Of a stretch of DNA of 64,000 nucleotides, positions 10,455 through 20,482 are shown in pieces. This DNA comes from Poriferisodalis sp965262965 (GTDB lineage Bacteria; Actinomycetota; Acidimicrobiia; Acidimicrobiales; Poriferisodalaceae). The notes beneath the pieces were generated by a model that saw only the letters and a list, made by a program, of their open reading frames with translations, ran no database searches and was not told the origin of the DNA. The translations under genes were made by a program, and so were the position numbers. Numbering within the stretch: position 1 is the stretch's first letter; the number at the start of each line of letters is the position of its first letter. Location: the NCBI RefSeq assembly GCF_965262965.1, contig NZ_OZ253573.1, positions 2,418,001 through 2,482,000 of the forward strand. Reading direction: 5' to 3'.

Positions 10455-10456
10455 GC

Positions 10457-11128
10457 TCAACGGTCCTCGGAAGGCACCGTGAACAGCTCGTCGGTGTGCA
10501 GTGTCCAGTTGGCCCGGCGCCGGTTGGGGTCGTCGGTCCGCCTCGTTCCGGTGGCCGAGCCGGCATGGGAAGTCGGCAGCACCATGCCGCGCAGGAAGCT
10601 CGCCTCCATGGTCTCGCTGCCCCAGAACACGACCTCGTCGTCTCCCGATTCCCACCAAGGCTCGCCGGGCACACCGCCTCGGTAGCGCTCACCGTGCTGC
10701 TCGATGTTGAACGTGCCCCGCAGCAGGCAGCGGATCCCCGGACCGGGATGGGTATGAGGATCTGAGACGTGTCCCGCTCGCGACGTGATCTGGTCGAGGC
10801 GGAACAGCCACTCGCTCCCCCGAGCCATGTCCAGCGTCGTGATGAGCCGGCTCATCCGGTGGATCGTGAGCACGCCGGAGCCCTCTATGGACGCGGGCGG
10901 ACTGTTGGGAAGGTCGACCTCCCAGCGCCAGATCTCCGACCACTCGGCACTGCCCGCCACCTCGCAGCCCTCCGAAGCTGCCGCGGACTCCCCTGCTCGC
11001 AGGTCGCGCCCGTTGAGCGCCACTTCGCCGTCGCGCACATAGAGCAGCCGCGGCAACGGCCCCAGCGGTGTCGAAGTTACGCCGCCAGCGAGGACCTGGT
11101 CTTGGTAGAAGTTGATACTGAACGGCAT
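10457..11128 (-). CDS. Cupin-type protein
   Basis: A 223-residue soluble protein with two beta-rich halves. The C-terminal half carries a cupin-like metal-site pattern (SDPHTHPGPGIRCLLRGTFNI, then the second motif near WWESGDDEVVFWG). The N-terminal half (GPLPRLLYVRDGEVALNGR, GEVAL/GESAA) looks like a degenerate first cupin. It starts 5 bp after the stop of the TPP-dependent enzyme gene, so the two are almost certainly co-transcribed. The pair suggests a small catabolic or regulatory module, but no substrate can be named. Confidence 0.75.
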   Translation of the reverse strand: MPFSINFYQDQVLAGGVTSTPLGPLPRLLYVRDGEVALNGRDLRAGESAAASEGCEVAGSAEWSEIWRWEVDLPNSPPASIEGSGVLTIHRMSRLITTLDMARGSEWLFRLDQITSRAGHVSDPHTHPGPGIRCLLRGTFNIEQHGERYRGGVPGEPWWESGDDEVVFWGSETMEASFLRGMVLPTSHAGSATGTRRTDDPNRRRANWTLHTDELFTVPSEDR

Positions 11129-11133
11129 GGGTC

Positions 11134-12777
11134 TTACTCGCTGGGCTGGAGGCCTCGGATTCGTGGCTTAACGATGTGCGGCCACGGGAAGGGAACCTCG
11201 CCGAACGGCACCTCGACCACAGCCGGCTCGCCCGAGCCCAGCGTTTCGCGCAGGCTGATGCGCAGCTCGTCTGGTGTGCTGGCACGCATCGCTCGGACAC
11301 CGAATGAATCTGCCAGCTTCACGAAGTCCGGGCTCGTGAGGTCGCTGGCGATGACGCGGCCGCCATATCGCTCGTGCTGTATCCGGCGGACGTTGCCGTA
11401 GGCGTGGTCGTTGAACACGATCGTCGTGAGCGGAATGTCGTGGCGTACGGCAGTCGCCAACTCATTGATAGTGAACAGTGCACCTCCGTCGCCGACGATC
11501 GACACCACCGGGACGTCGCGCCGCGCATGTGCTGCACCGAGTGCCGTCGCGAACCCGTATCCCAGCGTGCCCTGGTAGCCGGCACTGATGAAGGTCCTCG
11601 GACGGAACACCTCGTACCCGAGCCACGACACGTAGCCGCACTGCGTCATCTCATCGACGAAGATGCCCTCAGCCGGCAGCTCGGCTCTGATGGCACCGAG
11701 CCAGCCGTACTGGGGCGCTAGTGCGGCTGCGCAGGCCGCTTCAGCTTCGGCTCGCGTCTGGGCGACAGTGCTTCGCCATGCGGAGCGGTCGAGCGATGAC
11801 TCCCCCAGTGCGTCGGCGAGCAGGGGCAGCGCGTCGGCGAGATCGGCATGAATGCCCACTGCGGGCGGCCCGGCGCGGCCGATCTCGTCGGCATCGATGT
11901 CGATGTGGATGATCGCGAGGTCGTCGTCGACGCCCCAGGTGGACTGCGCCATGGCGAGCCGGGTGCCCAACCCGATGACGACGTCGGTGTGCGGCCAGAG
12001 CTGGTACCCGGTCGGCGTGGCGATGCTCAAGGGATGGTCCGACGGCATCACACCGCGACCCATGCGGAAGGCCAAGACCGGTGCCGACAGCTGCTCGGCC
12101 AACTGGCAGATTTCAGACGAGAACGGCTGGGCGCCGCCCCCGACGACGATCATCGGCCGTTCCGCCGCGGCGATGAGCTCTGCCGCCTCGGCAACGGCCG
12201 CCGGATCGGGTGCAGGACCTGGCCGTGGCGGGGCGACAAGATCGCCGGGAGACGACTCGACGGTGGCGTTCCACACGTCGGTCGGGACTTCCACACCGAC
12301 CGGGCCTCGACGACCCGAGCGCAGCGCCGTGAACGCGCTCTGCAGCACAGCGTGGGCCGTCGCGCCGTCGGTGACACGCTCAGCCTGGCGGGTGAGCCGC
12401 CCCAGCACGCCCAACTGATCCGGGATTTCGTGCAACGCGCCGAGGCCTTGGCCGATTGCGTCCGAATGGATCTCGCTCACCAGCGCCAGCACCGGCGCAT
12501 TGGTGGCGTATGCCGTGCTGAGCGCCGCTGCGGTGTTCAGCAAGCCCGGTCCCGGCACAACACAGAACGCCTGCGGCTCGCCCGTCGCCAAAGCGGCTCC
12601 CAGCGCCATGTAGGCAGCGCCCTGCTCGTGACGGGTATGGATGGGCACCAGTGCGTCGCTGCGGTCGTAGAGCGCGTCGAAGAAGGGATCGTTCTGCACA
12701 CCGGGCAGGCAGTAGAGGTTGTCGATGCCATTCGCAATGAGCGTCTCGACCGTCAGCCCTGCAACTGTTTGTGTCAC
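11134..12777 (-). CDS. Thiamine-pyrophosphate-dependent enzyme, acetolactate synthase-like
   Basis: A 547-residue TPP enzyme with the three-domain order of acetolactate synthase, benzoylformate decarboxylase and glyoxylate carboligase. The catalytic Glu is in RHEQGAAYMALG near residue 50. The central domain is around LIAAAERPMIVVGGGA. The TPP/Mg-binding motif is GDGGALFTINELATAVRHDI followed by FNDHAYGN. No regulatory ilvN subunit and no FAD-loop assignment support a true AHAS role, so a decarboxylase or carboligase of a minor pathway is more likely. It forms an operon with the cupin gene. An AT-rich segment with GATATATG near 12798-12812 could be its promoter. Confidence 0.85.
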   Translation of the reverse strand: MTQTVAGLTVETLIANGIDNLYCLPGVQNDPFFDALYDRSDALVPIHTRHEQGAAYMALGAALATGEPQAFCVVPGPGLLNTAAALSTAYATNAPVLALVSEIHSDAIGQGLGALHEIPDQLGVLGRLTRQAERVTDGATAHAVLQSAFTALRSGRRGPVGVEVPTDVWNATVESSPGDLVAPPRPGPAPDPAAVAEAAELIAAAERPMIVVGGGAQPFSSEICQLAEQLSAPVLAFRMGRGVMPSDHPLSIATPTGYQLWPHTDVVIGLGTRLAMAQSTWGVDDDLAIIHIDIDADEIGRAGPPAVGIHADLADALPLLADALGESSLDRSAWRSTVAQTRAEAEAACAAALAPQYGWLGAIRAELPAEGIFVDEMTQCGYVSWLGYEVFRPRTFISAGYQGTLGYGFATALGAAHARRDVPVVSIVGDGGALFTINELATAVRHDIPLTTIVFNDHAYGNVRRIQHERYGGRVIASDLTSPDFVKLADSFGVRAMRASTPDELRISLRETLGSGEPAVVEVPFGEVPFPWPHIVKPRIRGLQPSE

Positions 12778-12823
12778 TCGCCTCTTCCCGTTCGCATATA
12801 TCTACGGGCCGCTTCCGAGCCGG

Positions 12824-14401
12824 CTATTCCCATTCGATGGTGCCGGGGGGCTTGGAGGTGATGTCGTAGACGACCCGGTTCACCCCGGACACCTCGTTGA
12901 CGATGCGCGACGAGATCGTCTCGAGCAGATCGTGCGGCAAGCGGGCCCAGTCAGCAGTCATCGCATCCTCGCTGGTGACCGCTCGCACGATGATGGGCTT
13001 GGCGTACGTGCGCTCGTCACCCATCACGCCGACGCTGCGGATGTCGGCCAGCACGGCGAACGCCTGCCAGACCTCGCCGTCCAGTCCGGCCGTCTCAATC
13101 TCGGTGCGCACGATGACGTCCGCGGCCCGCACGGTTTCGACAGCCTCGGGCGTGACCTCGCCGACGATCCGCACACCGAGGCCAGGGCCGGGAAACGGCT
13201 GGCGCTGCACGATCTCGGGCGGCAGGCCCAGCTCGGTGCCGACGGCACGCACCTCGTCCTTGAACAGGTTGCGCAACGGCTCAACCAGCTCGAACGTCAT
13301 GTCTTCGGGCAGCCCGCCGACGTTGTGGTGGCTCTTGATCTTGGCCGCAGTGGGCGAGCCAGACTCGATGACGTCGGGATACAACGTTCCCTGCACCAAG
13401 AAGCGGGCATCACTGATGCCTCCCGCGGCCCGTTCGAAGATGCGCACGAACTTCTCGCCGATGATCTTGCGTTTGTCCTCGGGATCAGTCACCCCCGCCA
13501 GCGCCTCGAAGAACTCGTCGGCAGCTCGCTCGTGGATCAGTTCGATCCCCTGGGTGCGGCGGAACGTCTCGGTGACCTGGTCGCCTTCGCCGGCGCGCAT
13601 CAACCCCGTGTCCACGAAGACACAGGTGAGCTGGCTGCCAATGGCTCGCTGGGACAGCGCGGCCGCCACGGCGCTGTCCACCCCGCCCGAAAGACCGCAA
13701 ATCGCCCGTGCCGAACCGACCTGAGCCCCGATGGCCTCGACGCTCTCGGTGATGACATTGGTCATCGTCCATTCGGAGTTGATCTGGCACACCTCGTGCA
13801 AGAAGCGCTCGAGCTGGGCTTGCCCGTTCGGGGTGTGCGCCACCTCAGGGTGGTACTGCACCCCGTAGAAGCGCCGCCCGAAGTCCTCGATCACGGCCGC
13901 CGGACTGTCGGGCGTCATGCCCGTCACCACGAATCCGGCCGGTGGCTCCGTCACCGCATCGAAGTGCGACATCCACACCGGCTGTGTCGAAGGTTCTCCT
14001 GGCGACGAGCCGTCGAGGAGCTCTGACGCAGCGTCGGTTCGGCCGAGCATTGTGCGCCCGTACTCGCCCCGACCGCTGCGGTCCACCCGGCCGCCGAGGT
14101 CGCGGGCCAGAAGCTGAGATCCATAGCAGATGCCCAGGATCGGAACGCCCAGCTCGTAGACGTCAGGATCGATGCCGGGGGCGCCGTTCACGTGGACTGA
14201 AGCTGGCCCGCCGCTGAAGATGATCGCCGCTGGCGAGCGTTCAGCCAGCTCATCGGCGCTCGACGTGTGAGGAACGATTTCCGAATAGACCTGCGCCTCG
14301 CGCACCCGCCGCGCAATCAGCTGCGCATACTGCGCGCCGAAATCCACCACAAGAACCGTTGGGTGGGCAACCGGGCTGGCCGCCGAGGATGGTGGGGGCA
14401 T
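12824..14401 (-). CDS. guaA: GMP synthase (glutamine-hydrolysing)
   Basis: Converts XMP to GMP using glutamine and ATP (525 residues, the usual length). The class I glutamine amidotransferase domain has the nucleophile Cys in GICYGSQLL and His/Glu in GVQYHPEVAHT. The ATP pyrophosphatase P-loop is GLSGGVDSAVAAAL, and the C-terminal dimerisation domain ends KPPGTIEWE. I start at ATG 14401 (MPPPSSAASP) rather than the longer frame to 14440. guaB, which often accompanies it in actinobacteria, is not adjacent; the space toward groEL holds a decayed RelA/SpoT gene. Confidence 0.95.
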   Translation of the reverse strand: MPPPSSAASPVAHPTVLVVDFGAQYAQLIARRVREAQVYSEIVPHTSSADELAERSPAAIIFSGGPASVHVNGAPGIDPDVYELGVPILGICYGSQLLARDLGGRVDRSGRGEYGRTMLGRTDAASELLDGSSPGEPSTQPVWMSHFDAVTEPPAGFVVTGMTPDSPAAVIEDFGRRFYGVQYHPEVAHTPNGQAQLERFLHEVCQINSEWTMTNVITESVEAIGAQVGSARAICGLSGGVDSAVAAALSQRAIGSQLTCVFVDTGLMRAGEGDQVTETFRRTQGIELIHERAADEFFEALAGVTDPEDKRKIIGEKFVRIFERAAGGISDARFLVQGTLYPDVIESGSPTAAKIKSHHNVGGLPEDMTFELVEPLRNLFKDEVRAVGTELGLPPEIVQRQPFPGPGLGVRIVGEVTPEAVETVRAADVIVRTEIETAGLDGEVWQAFAVLADIRSVGVMGDERTYAKPIIVRAVTSEDAMTADWARLPHDLLETISSRIVNEVSGVNRVVYDITSKPPGTIEWE

Positions 14402-14520
14402 AGGTCCCGCGCTGGAACTGCGCCAAGTTGGGGAAAACAACGAGGCTACCGCTGGGCCTTCCCCGGGTCCCGCACCTGCGAGTCAGCGATTCCAACTGAG
14501 ATTGGGCCGTCACGCTGTTT

Positions 14521-14546
14521 CGCTGATTCGCTGATTCGCTGATTCG
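14521..14546. repeat. 8-bp tandem repeat (CGCTGATT x3)
   Basis: Three perfect back-to-back copies of CGCTGATT plus a partial fourth, in the non-coding stretch between guaA and the RelA/SpoT remnant. One of several short tandem duplications in the window. Confidence 0.9.
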
Positions 14547-14685
14547 ATTGTCGCCAATCTGTTGATCGATGACGCCGGCGTTGCCGACATTCGTGAAGAG
14601 TGCGGGAAATCGCAGTCTCGGAGCATCCAGCCATGCCTACGCTGCGCTCTAGTGGCGGTCGAGCGACAATTCTCGAACAGCAGCG

Positions 14686-15078
14686 TTGATCGTGCCGGTG
14701 AGGTACTTCGATGCGTCGCGACGGGCTCGCTCCCACCGCCGCCGCCGCAACAGAGATGACGACCGCATTCGTGACTACGTAGCTACGCCCCGCAGTTCCG
14801 GGTACCGGGCAGTCCACATTCATACCCGTTATCAGGCTGGATTCAATCGGTCGTCGCAACACCGATGGGCGCGCTTGCTGGAGGATCTGACGAGCCGAAC
14901 CGGGATCGACTACAAGAGTGGTGACGGACCTTTCGAGCACCATGAACTGCTCCGAGACCTTGGCGGGCTCTATGCGCTGCGGGATGTCAGCGGTCACTCG
15001 CTAGCGGGCCAGGATCAGAACCTTGTTGACCTAGCAGGCGCACTAGAGCAGTTGTTTGAGCGCGATGTACGTCGTTGA
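14686..15078 (+). pseudogene. RelA/SpoT-domain protein, degraded
   Basis: The frame contains recognisable pieces of a (p)ppGpp synthetase (RelA/SpoT) domain: DRIRDYVATPRSSGYRAVHI, which is the DY-x-x-P-x-x-x-GYRAVH motif, and then QHRWARLLEDLTSRTGIDYK with KSGDGP. The strand that should lie between them, normally ending V-E-I-Q-x-R-T, is replaced by an unrelated short stretch (RYQAGFNRSS), as expected from an indel. The N-terminal part of the domain is also missing; 14402-14685 contains no continuation I can detect. The next small gene resembles the natural C-terminus of this family. Confidence 0.55.
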
Positions 15079-15135
15079 GGATGCGACGTTCGATCACGAA
15101 ATCCCCGGCCTCCCGCGGCCGGTTACGCTGCGCGC

Positions 15136-15399
15136 ATGACTGCCGCCGCTCCCCGAAGCAGGACGATCCACTTCTTGATCGCCTACGACCACGACACCCG
15201 GCAGAGAATCCGGATGGAACGCTTGAGCGATGGTGCTCGCGCAGTCGTGGCGTACGGCGAGATGGAGCGGGAGTACGAACACAATCGACGAGTGGAGGTC
15301 GTCCTGCTCGGCGCGGACTCTGAGGAAGCCATTCGAGTCACGCATCCGAACTACTTCGACGACCAGCCGCTCGACGAACTCCTGGATCTGGTCCGATAG
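15136..15399 (+). CDS. Small protein resembling the C-terminal module of RelA/SpoT-domain proteins
   Basis: An 87-residue protein starting at ATG, with IHFLIAYDHDTRQRIRMERL and a second half VEVVLLGADSEEAIRVTHPN followed by YF. The pattern of a YD-x-x-x-x strand followed by EVVLxGADSxExxxxTHxxYF is, to my recollection, found at the C-terminus of stand-alone actinobacterial RelA/SpoT-domain proteins. It lies 57 bp after the RelA/SpoT remnant on the same strand. It may be a surviving fragment of that gene or a separate small gene; it has its own start codon and an intact frame. Confidence 0.6.
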   Translation: MTAAAPRSRTIHFLIAYDHDTRQRIRMERLSDGARAVVAYGEMEREYEHNRRVEVVLLGADSEEAIRVTHPNYFDDQPLDELLDLVR

Positions 15400-15454
15400 G
15401 GCTGCCAAGAGTCGCGAGCTTCAACTGCGAGTCCCTGCGGAACGCCACAAACGA

Positions 15455-15484
15455 CACAGGGCCGGCGATCTCGCCGGCCCTGTG
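15455..15484. terminator. Bidirectional hairpin terminator between convergent genes
   Basis: A perfect 14-bp inverted repeat (CACAGGGCCGGCGA, two bases, TCGCCGGCCCTGTG) sits between the plus-strand small gene and the end of groEL on the minus strand. It is the strongest hairpin noticed in the window. It lacks a long T-run, as is common in high-GC actinobacteria. Confidence 0.8.
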
Positions 15485-15512
15485 CGTGAGTTGTAGAGAG
15501 GTGTAGCGCGAG

Positions 15513-17162
<1,650 letters not shown>

Positions 17163-17194
17163 GTGTGGTTTCTCTCTTCTTCGGATGCCGCGCG

Positions 17195-17485
17195 CTAAGC
17201 GACGATGGCCAGCACGTCGCGGGCGCTGAGAATCAGCAGATCCTCGCCGGCCACGGTGATCTCGGTGCCGCCGTACTTGCTGTAGACGACGGTGTCGCCG
17301 ACGCCGACGTCCATTTGGATGACCTCTCCGGTCTGTTCGGAGCGCTTGCCCGGACCAACCGCGAGAACCTCGCCCTGCTGGGGCTTTTCCTTGGCGGTGT
17401 CAGGGATGACAAGCCCGCTGGCGGTGGTCTCCTCGGCGTCACCGGGACGCACGACAATTCGGTCCTCGAGTGGCTTCAGATTCAT
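17195..17485 (-). CDS. groS: Co-chaperonin GroES
   Basis: The 10-kDa lid of the chaperonin (96 residues). MNLKPLEDRIVVRPGDAEET opens the beta-barrel and ASGLVIPDTA is the mobile loop that contacts GroEL. VLAVGPGKR and VVYSKYGGTEI complete the fold. The ATG at 17485 is chosen over the upstream frame to 17593 because it begins exactly where the family begins. The CIRCE element lies in its leader. Confidence 0.97.
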   Translation of the reverse strand: MNLKPLEDRIVVRPGDAEETTASGLVIPDTAKEKPQQGEVLAVGPGKRSEQTGEVIQMDVGVGDTVVYSKYGGTEITVAGEDLLILSARDVLAIVA

Positions 17486-17529
17486 GGTCGGATATGCCTC
17501 CTGTGGCTGACGGGGAAGCCCGGGATGCG

Positions 17530-17556
17530 TTAGCACTCTCACCGGGCGAGTGCTAA
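17530..17556. promoter_or_regulatory. CIRCE operator (HrcA binding site)
   Basis: A perfect match to the CIRCE consensus: TTAGCACTC, nine bases, GAGTGCTAA. It lies 44 bp upstream of the groES start codon. HrcA repressor binding here is established for groE operons in many bacteria, so heat-inducible derepression is expected. Confidence 0.96.
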
Positions 17557-17584
17557 CGATACGAGCCTCGTCGCCGTCCCGCAA
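17556..17584 (-). promoter_or_regulatory. Predicted groESL promoter
   Basis: On the minus strand TTGCGG (17579-17584) and TATCGT (17556-17561) are separated by 17 bp. The -10 hexamer abuts the CIRCE palindrome, so bound HrcA would cover the transcription start. The -35 is a weak match. Confidence 0.5.
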
Positions 17585-17626
17585 CCTCGCCAAGAGCTGT
17601 TGCCGGCAGCGAAACCCTGTATTGGT

Positions 17627-18634
17627 TCAGGTGAGAAAATCGATGCGGAGGTTGGGGTCGGCGCCACTGTCGAGCGGGGACGCGCCGTCGCTTTGCAGGC
17701 GGTACCAGGCGGTCGCAGCGATCATGGCTGCGTTGTCGGTGCACATCGCGCGGCTGGGCAGGTAGGCGTTGATGCGGTCGGCCACGCAGATGTCGAGCGT
17801 CCGCTCACGCAGGGCGCTGTTCGCCGCCACTCCGCCCGCCAGGCAGATGCCGGCGGCGCCAACTTGTTGGGCGGCCCGGCGGGTCTTGTGGGTCAGCACA
17901 TCGACGACGCAGGCCTGGAACGATGCCGCGACATCGGCGGCGTCCACCGAAGGGTGGGCACGCACCCAGTTGATGACGGCCGTCTTGATTCCGGAGAACG
18001 AGAAATCCAGACCGTCGTCGAGCATGGCGCGCGTCAGGGGGACCGCTTCGGGGTCGCCCTCGTTGGCGAGCCGGTCGATGGCCGGGCCGCCTGGATAACC
18101 CAGGCCCAGGTAGCGGGCCACCTTGTCGAAGGCCTCGCCTGCCGCGTCATCTCGGGTCGCGCCGAGCAGGCGGTACCGGCCGTGCCCCTCAGACGACACC
18201 AGCATCGTGTGGCCGCCCGAGACCAGCAGCGTGACGAGCGGGAACTGCACCTCGGCGTCGTGCTCGTCGACCAGCGCGGCGTAGAGGTGCGCTTCGTGGT
18301 GGTTGACGCCGACATAGGGTACGTCCCACACCAGCGCCAGCGCCTTGGCTGCCGCCACGCCTACGAGCAGGCTGCCCACCAGCCCGGGCCCGCAGGTGGC
18401 TGCAACGGCGTCGATGTCGCTGTCGGCAGCACCGGCTTCGACCAGTGCTTCGGCGACCACAGGCGTGATGAGGGCCTCGTGGGCGCGGCCCGCGATCTCG
18501 GGCACGACCCCGCCGTATCGGGCATGCAGATCGACCTGGCTGCTGACGATGTTGGAACGCACCTGTCTGCCGTCATCCACGACCGCGGCGGCGGTCTCGT
18601 CGCAGGAGGTCTCGATGCCCAGAATGGTCGTCAT
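17627..18634 (-). CDS. tsaD: tRNA N6-adenosine threonylcarbamoyltransferase TsaD
   Basis: Transfers the threonylcarbamoyl group to A37 of ANN-decoding tRNAs (t6A), working with TsaB and TsaE (335 residues). It has an ASKHA fold. The start is MTTILGIETSCDETAAAVVD, the metal-binding histidines are in VNHHEAHLYAA, and LLVSGGHTML and GKVAR/KVARYLGLGYPGGP-type loops follow. ATG 18634 overlaps the rimI stop as TGATG. It ends the tsaE-tsaB-rimI-tsaD block. Confidence 0.96.
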   Translation of the reverse strand: MTTILGIETSCDETAAAVVDDGRQVRSNIVSSQVDLHARYGGVVPEIAGRAHEALITPVVAEALVEAGAADSDIDAVAATCGPGLVGSLLVGVAAAKALALVWDVPYVGVNHHEAHLYAALVDEHDAEVQFPLVTLLVSGGHTMLVSSEGHGRYRLLGATRDDAAGEAFDKVARYLGLGYPGGPAIDRLANEGDPEAVPLTRAMLDDGLDFSFSGIKTAVINWVRAHPSVDAADVAASFQACVVDVLTHKTRRAAQQVGAAGICLAGGVAANSALRERTLDICVADRINAYLPSRAMCTDNAAMIAATAWYRLQSDGASPLDSGADPNLRIDFLT

Positions 18635-19278
18635 CACTCGTGCCGTTCTGGCGAGGGGTCCGATGCGCTCTCGGACACGCCGAGAACTGTGGCAATGCAG
18701 TCGAGCCGGTCGCCGTGCTCGGAGCCCCCGATGTCGTGGCACCACATGACGAGGGCATCCTCGCGACCGCGCCCGGCTTCGGAGCCGCGGTAGTAGTGCT
18801 TGCGAGTGCCGACCGGCGCATAGCCGAACCACCGGTACAAGCGCTGCGCGGCCTCGTTGGATGCCCGGACTTCGAGCGTCAGTGCATCGACACGGCCGAT
18901 CCGTCGGGCCTCGCGGTGCAGTTCGAGCAGCAGCTGTGCGCCGACGCCGCGACTCTGGCACTGAGGATGGACAGCCACAGAGGTGATGTGTCCCTCGTCG
19001 CCGACCAGCATGAGACCCCCGTAGCCGATCACGCCGCCCGGGCCACCGCTGCGTCCAGCCCGACACGCGACTCGATAGACCCGGTCCGCGTGGCGCTGCA
19101 GCTCGTCGAGGTAGATCGCCATCGACCAGGGCCGCGGGTACACCAAGCGGTCGATGCGACGCACCTCGCGCAGATGACGCCGCTCCATCGCGCAGACCAG
19201 CACTGCTTCAGCCGAATACGTGTCTGCTTCAGCCGAATACGTGTCTGCCGCTTCGGCGGTTCCCGACGGCGTGCTCAT
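18634..19278 (-). CDS. rimI: Ribosomal-protein-alanine N-acetyltransferase RimI-like (GNAT)
   Basis: A GNAT acetyltransferase, by position and similarity RimI, which acetylates the N-terminal Ala of ribosomal protein S18 (214 residues, longer than the usual ~150). The acetyl-CoA loop is SVAVHPQCQSRGVGAQLLLE, followed by LTLEVRASNEAAQRLYRWFG and the typical YAPVGTRKHYYR. The N-terminus is extended and contains a duplicated heptad, DTYSAEA twice, produced by a 21-bp tandem repeat. The C-terminal ~35 residues are also extra. The start overlaps the tsaB stop. Confidence 0.9.
   Translation of the reverse strand: MSTPSGTAEAADTYSAEADTYSAEAVLVCAMERRHLREVRRIDRLVYPRPWSMAIYLDELQRHADRVYRVACRAGRSGGPGGVIGYGGLMLVGDEGHITSVAVHPQCQSRGVGAQLLLELHREARRIGRVDALTLEVRASNEAAQRLYRWFGYAPVGTRKHYYRGSEAGRGREDALVMWCHDIGGSEHGDRLDCIATVLGVSESASDPSPERHE
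19203..19248. repeat. 21-bp tandem repeat inside rimI
   Basis: About 2.2 perfect copies of a 21-bp unit near the 5' end of rimI, encoding DTYSAEA twice. The period is a multiple of three, so the frame is kept. Confidence 0.92.
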
Positions 19279-19973
19279 GACCGCTCCCGTTGCTGCCAGT
19301 TGATCCGGGCATCTGGCGCACGCAGGTACAGCGGCACGATCTCGGCGGGGCTGACGAATTCCTCGCGTAGCGCCCGGGCGTGGGCCAGCTCGACGAGGGC
19401 GCCGGCGTTGGGGTGGCGCAGGCCTTCCCGGCCGATCTCGGCGCCGCGCGCAGCTCCGAGAATGTCGGCGTAGCGCTCGGCACCGTCGCCGACGATGAGG
19501 GTCTCGGAGCCCGTCGCCATGAGCTGCGCGGCCACGTCGCCCGGCTGGCCGACGGCCGGCGGGCTCATGAGCTGGATGCCGCCGGGGGCTCGCCGGTAGG
19601 TGGCGTAGAAGATCTCGCCGCGCCGGGCATCCACCGTCGACACGATCAACCGGTCGCTGAAGCGTGCCGGAAACGCAGCCAGGTCCAGGCTGGAGACACC
19701 GATCATGGGGACCCTGCAGGCGTAGGCAATGGCCTTTGCAGTTGCCAGCCCGACGCGCAGTCCGGTGAACAAGCCTGGGCCGATGTCGACGGCGACAAGG
19801 CCGATCTGCGACAGTTTCAGCTGCGCCTGCTCGCAGAGAAACTGTACGGCGGGTGCCAGCGTCTCGGCGTGACGGCGATCTCTCGTGGTGTGGAACGACG
19901 CGATGATGCCTTCGTGACCGCCGATGGCCACGCCCACCTGCGGCGTTGCGGTCTCGATTCCGAGCACTAACAC
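19275..19973 (-). CDS. tsaB: tRNA threonylcarbamoyladenosine biosynthesis protein TsaB
   Basis: The TsaD partner in t6A synthesis (232 residues), an inactive ASKHA-fold scaffold. It begins MLVLGIETATPQVGVAIGG; DIGPGLFTGLRVGLATAKAI is the family hallmark, followed by VPMIGVSSLD and TVDARRGEIFYATY. Its stop overlaps the rimI start (ATGA) and its start overlaps the end of tsaE, so translation is probably coupled. Confidence 0.95.
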   Translation of the reverse strand: MLVLGIETATPQVGVAIGGHEGIIASFHTTRDRRHAETLAPAVQFLCEQAQLKLSQIGLVAVDIGPGLFTGLRVGLATAKAIAYACRVPMIGVSSLDLAAFPARFSDRLIVSTVDARRGEIFYATYRRAPGGIQLMSPPAVGQPGDVAAQLMATGSETLIVGDGAERYADILGAARGAEIGREGLRHPNAGALVELAHARALREEFVSPAEIVPLYLRAPDARINWQQRERS

Positions 19974-20470
19974 GGCTCGGCCTCCGAGCGGACCCCGAGT
20001 TGCCAGGCTTCGGCCAGAGCGTCGGCGCGGGCGAGCCAGCTCGGGCCGATGGTGTCGACCTCGAAGATGCGCATGTCGGGCGAGTCGTCGGGGCCAGCGA
20101 GCCCGATCCGGATTCGCAGAAAGTTCCGGGGCAGCTCAGGAATGAGCACTTCGCCCCACTCCACGCACACCACGCCGTCGTCTTCGAGCAACTCGGGCAG
20201 GTCCAGATCCAGCACTTCGCCGAGATTCTCGAGGCGGTAGACGTCAAGGTGATGCAGCCGCAGACGGCCTTCGTAGCTCTGCGCCAGGGTGAACGTGGGG
20301 CTCGTCACCTGCTCGGCAACGCCCAATGCTGCAGCCAGGCCTTGGGTGAACACGGTCTTGCCGGCTCCCAGGTCGCCGGACAGCAGCACGACATCGCCAG
20401 CTTGCAGCAGCGGTTCCAGCGCTGCGGCGACCTGCCGTGTCTCGTCGGCGCTGGTGGTTCGGAACTGCAT
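19967..20470 (-). CDS. tsaE: tRNA threonylcarbamoyladenosine biosynthesis ATPase TsaE
   Basis: A P-loop ATPase (167 residues) that regenerates the TsaB-TsaD complex. Walker A is GDLGAGKTVFTQGLA. VTSPTFTLAQSYEGR and LHHLDVYRLENLGEVLDL give the switch and Walker B regions, and VCVEWGEVL is typical. It overlaps tsaB by 7 bp and lies 12 bp after alr, so the whole block from glmS down reads as one operon. Confidence 0.95.
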   Translation of the reverse strand: MQFRTTSADETRQVAAALEPLLQAGDVVLLSGDLGAGKTVFTQGLAAALGVAEQVTSPTFTLAQSYEGRLRLHHLDVYRLENLGEVLDLDLPELLEDDGVVCVEWGEVLIPELPRNFLRIRIGLAGPDDSPDMRIFEVDTIGPSWLARADALAEAWQLGVRSEAEPC

Positions 20471-20482
20471 GACTCAGCTTGT

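Noticed and set aside
18634..20247. A 537-codon frame reading from tsaE into rimI as a fusion protein
   Set aside because: Its first two thirds are an out-of-frame reading of tsaE and tsaB. Only the last 214 codons, from ATG 19278, are GNAT-like, so there is no fusion.
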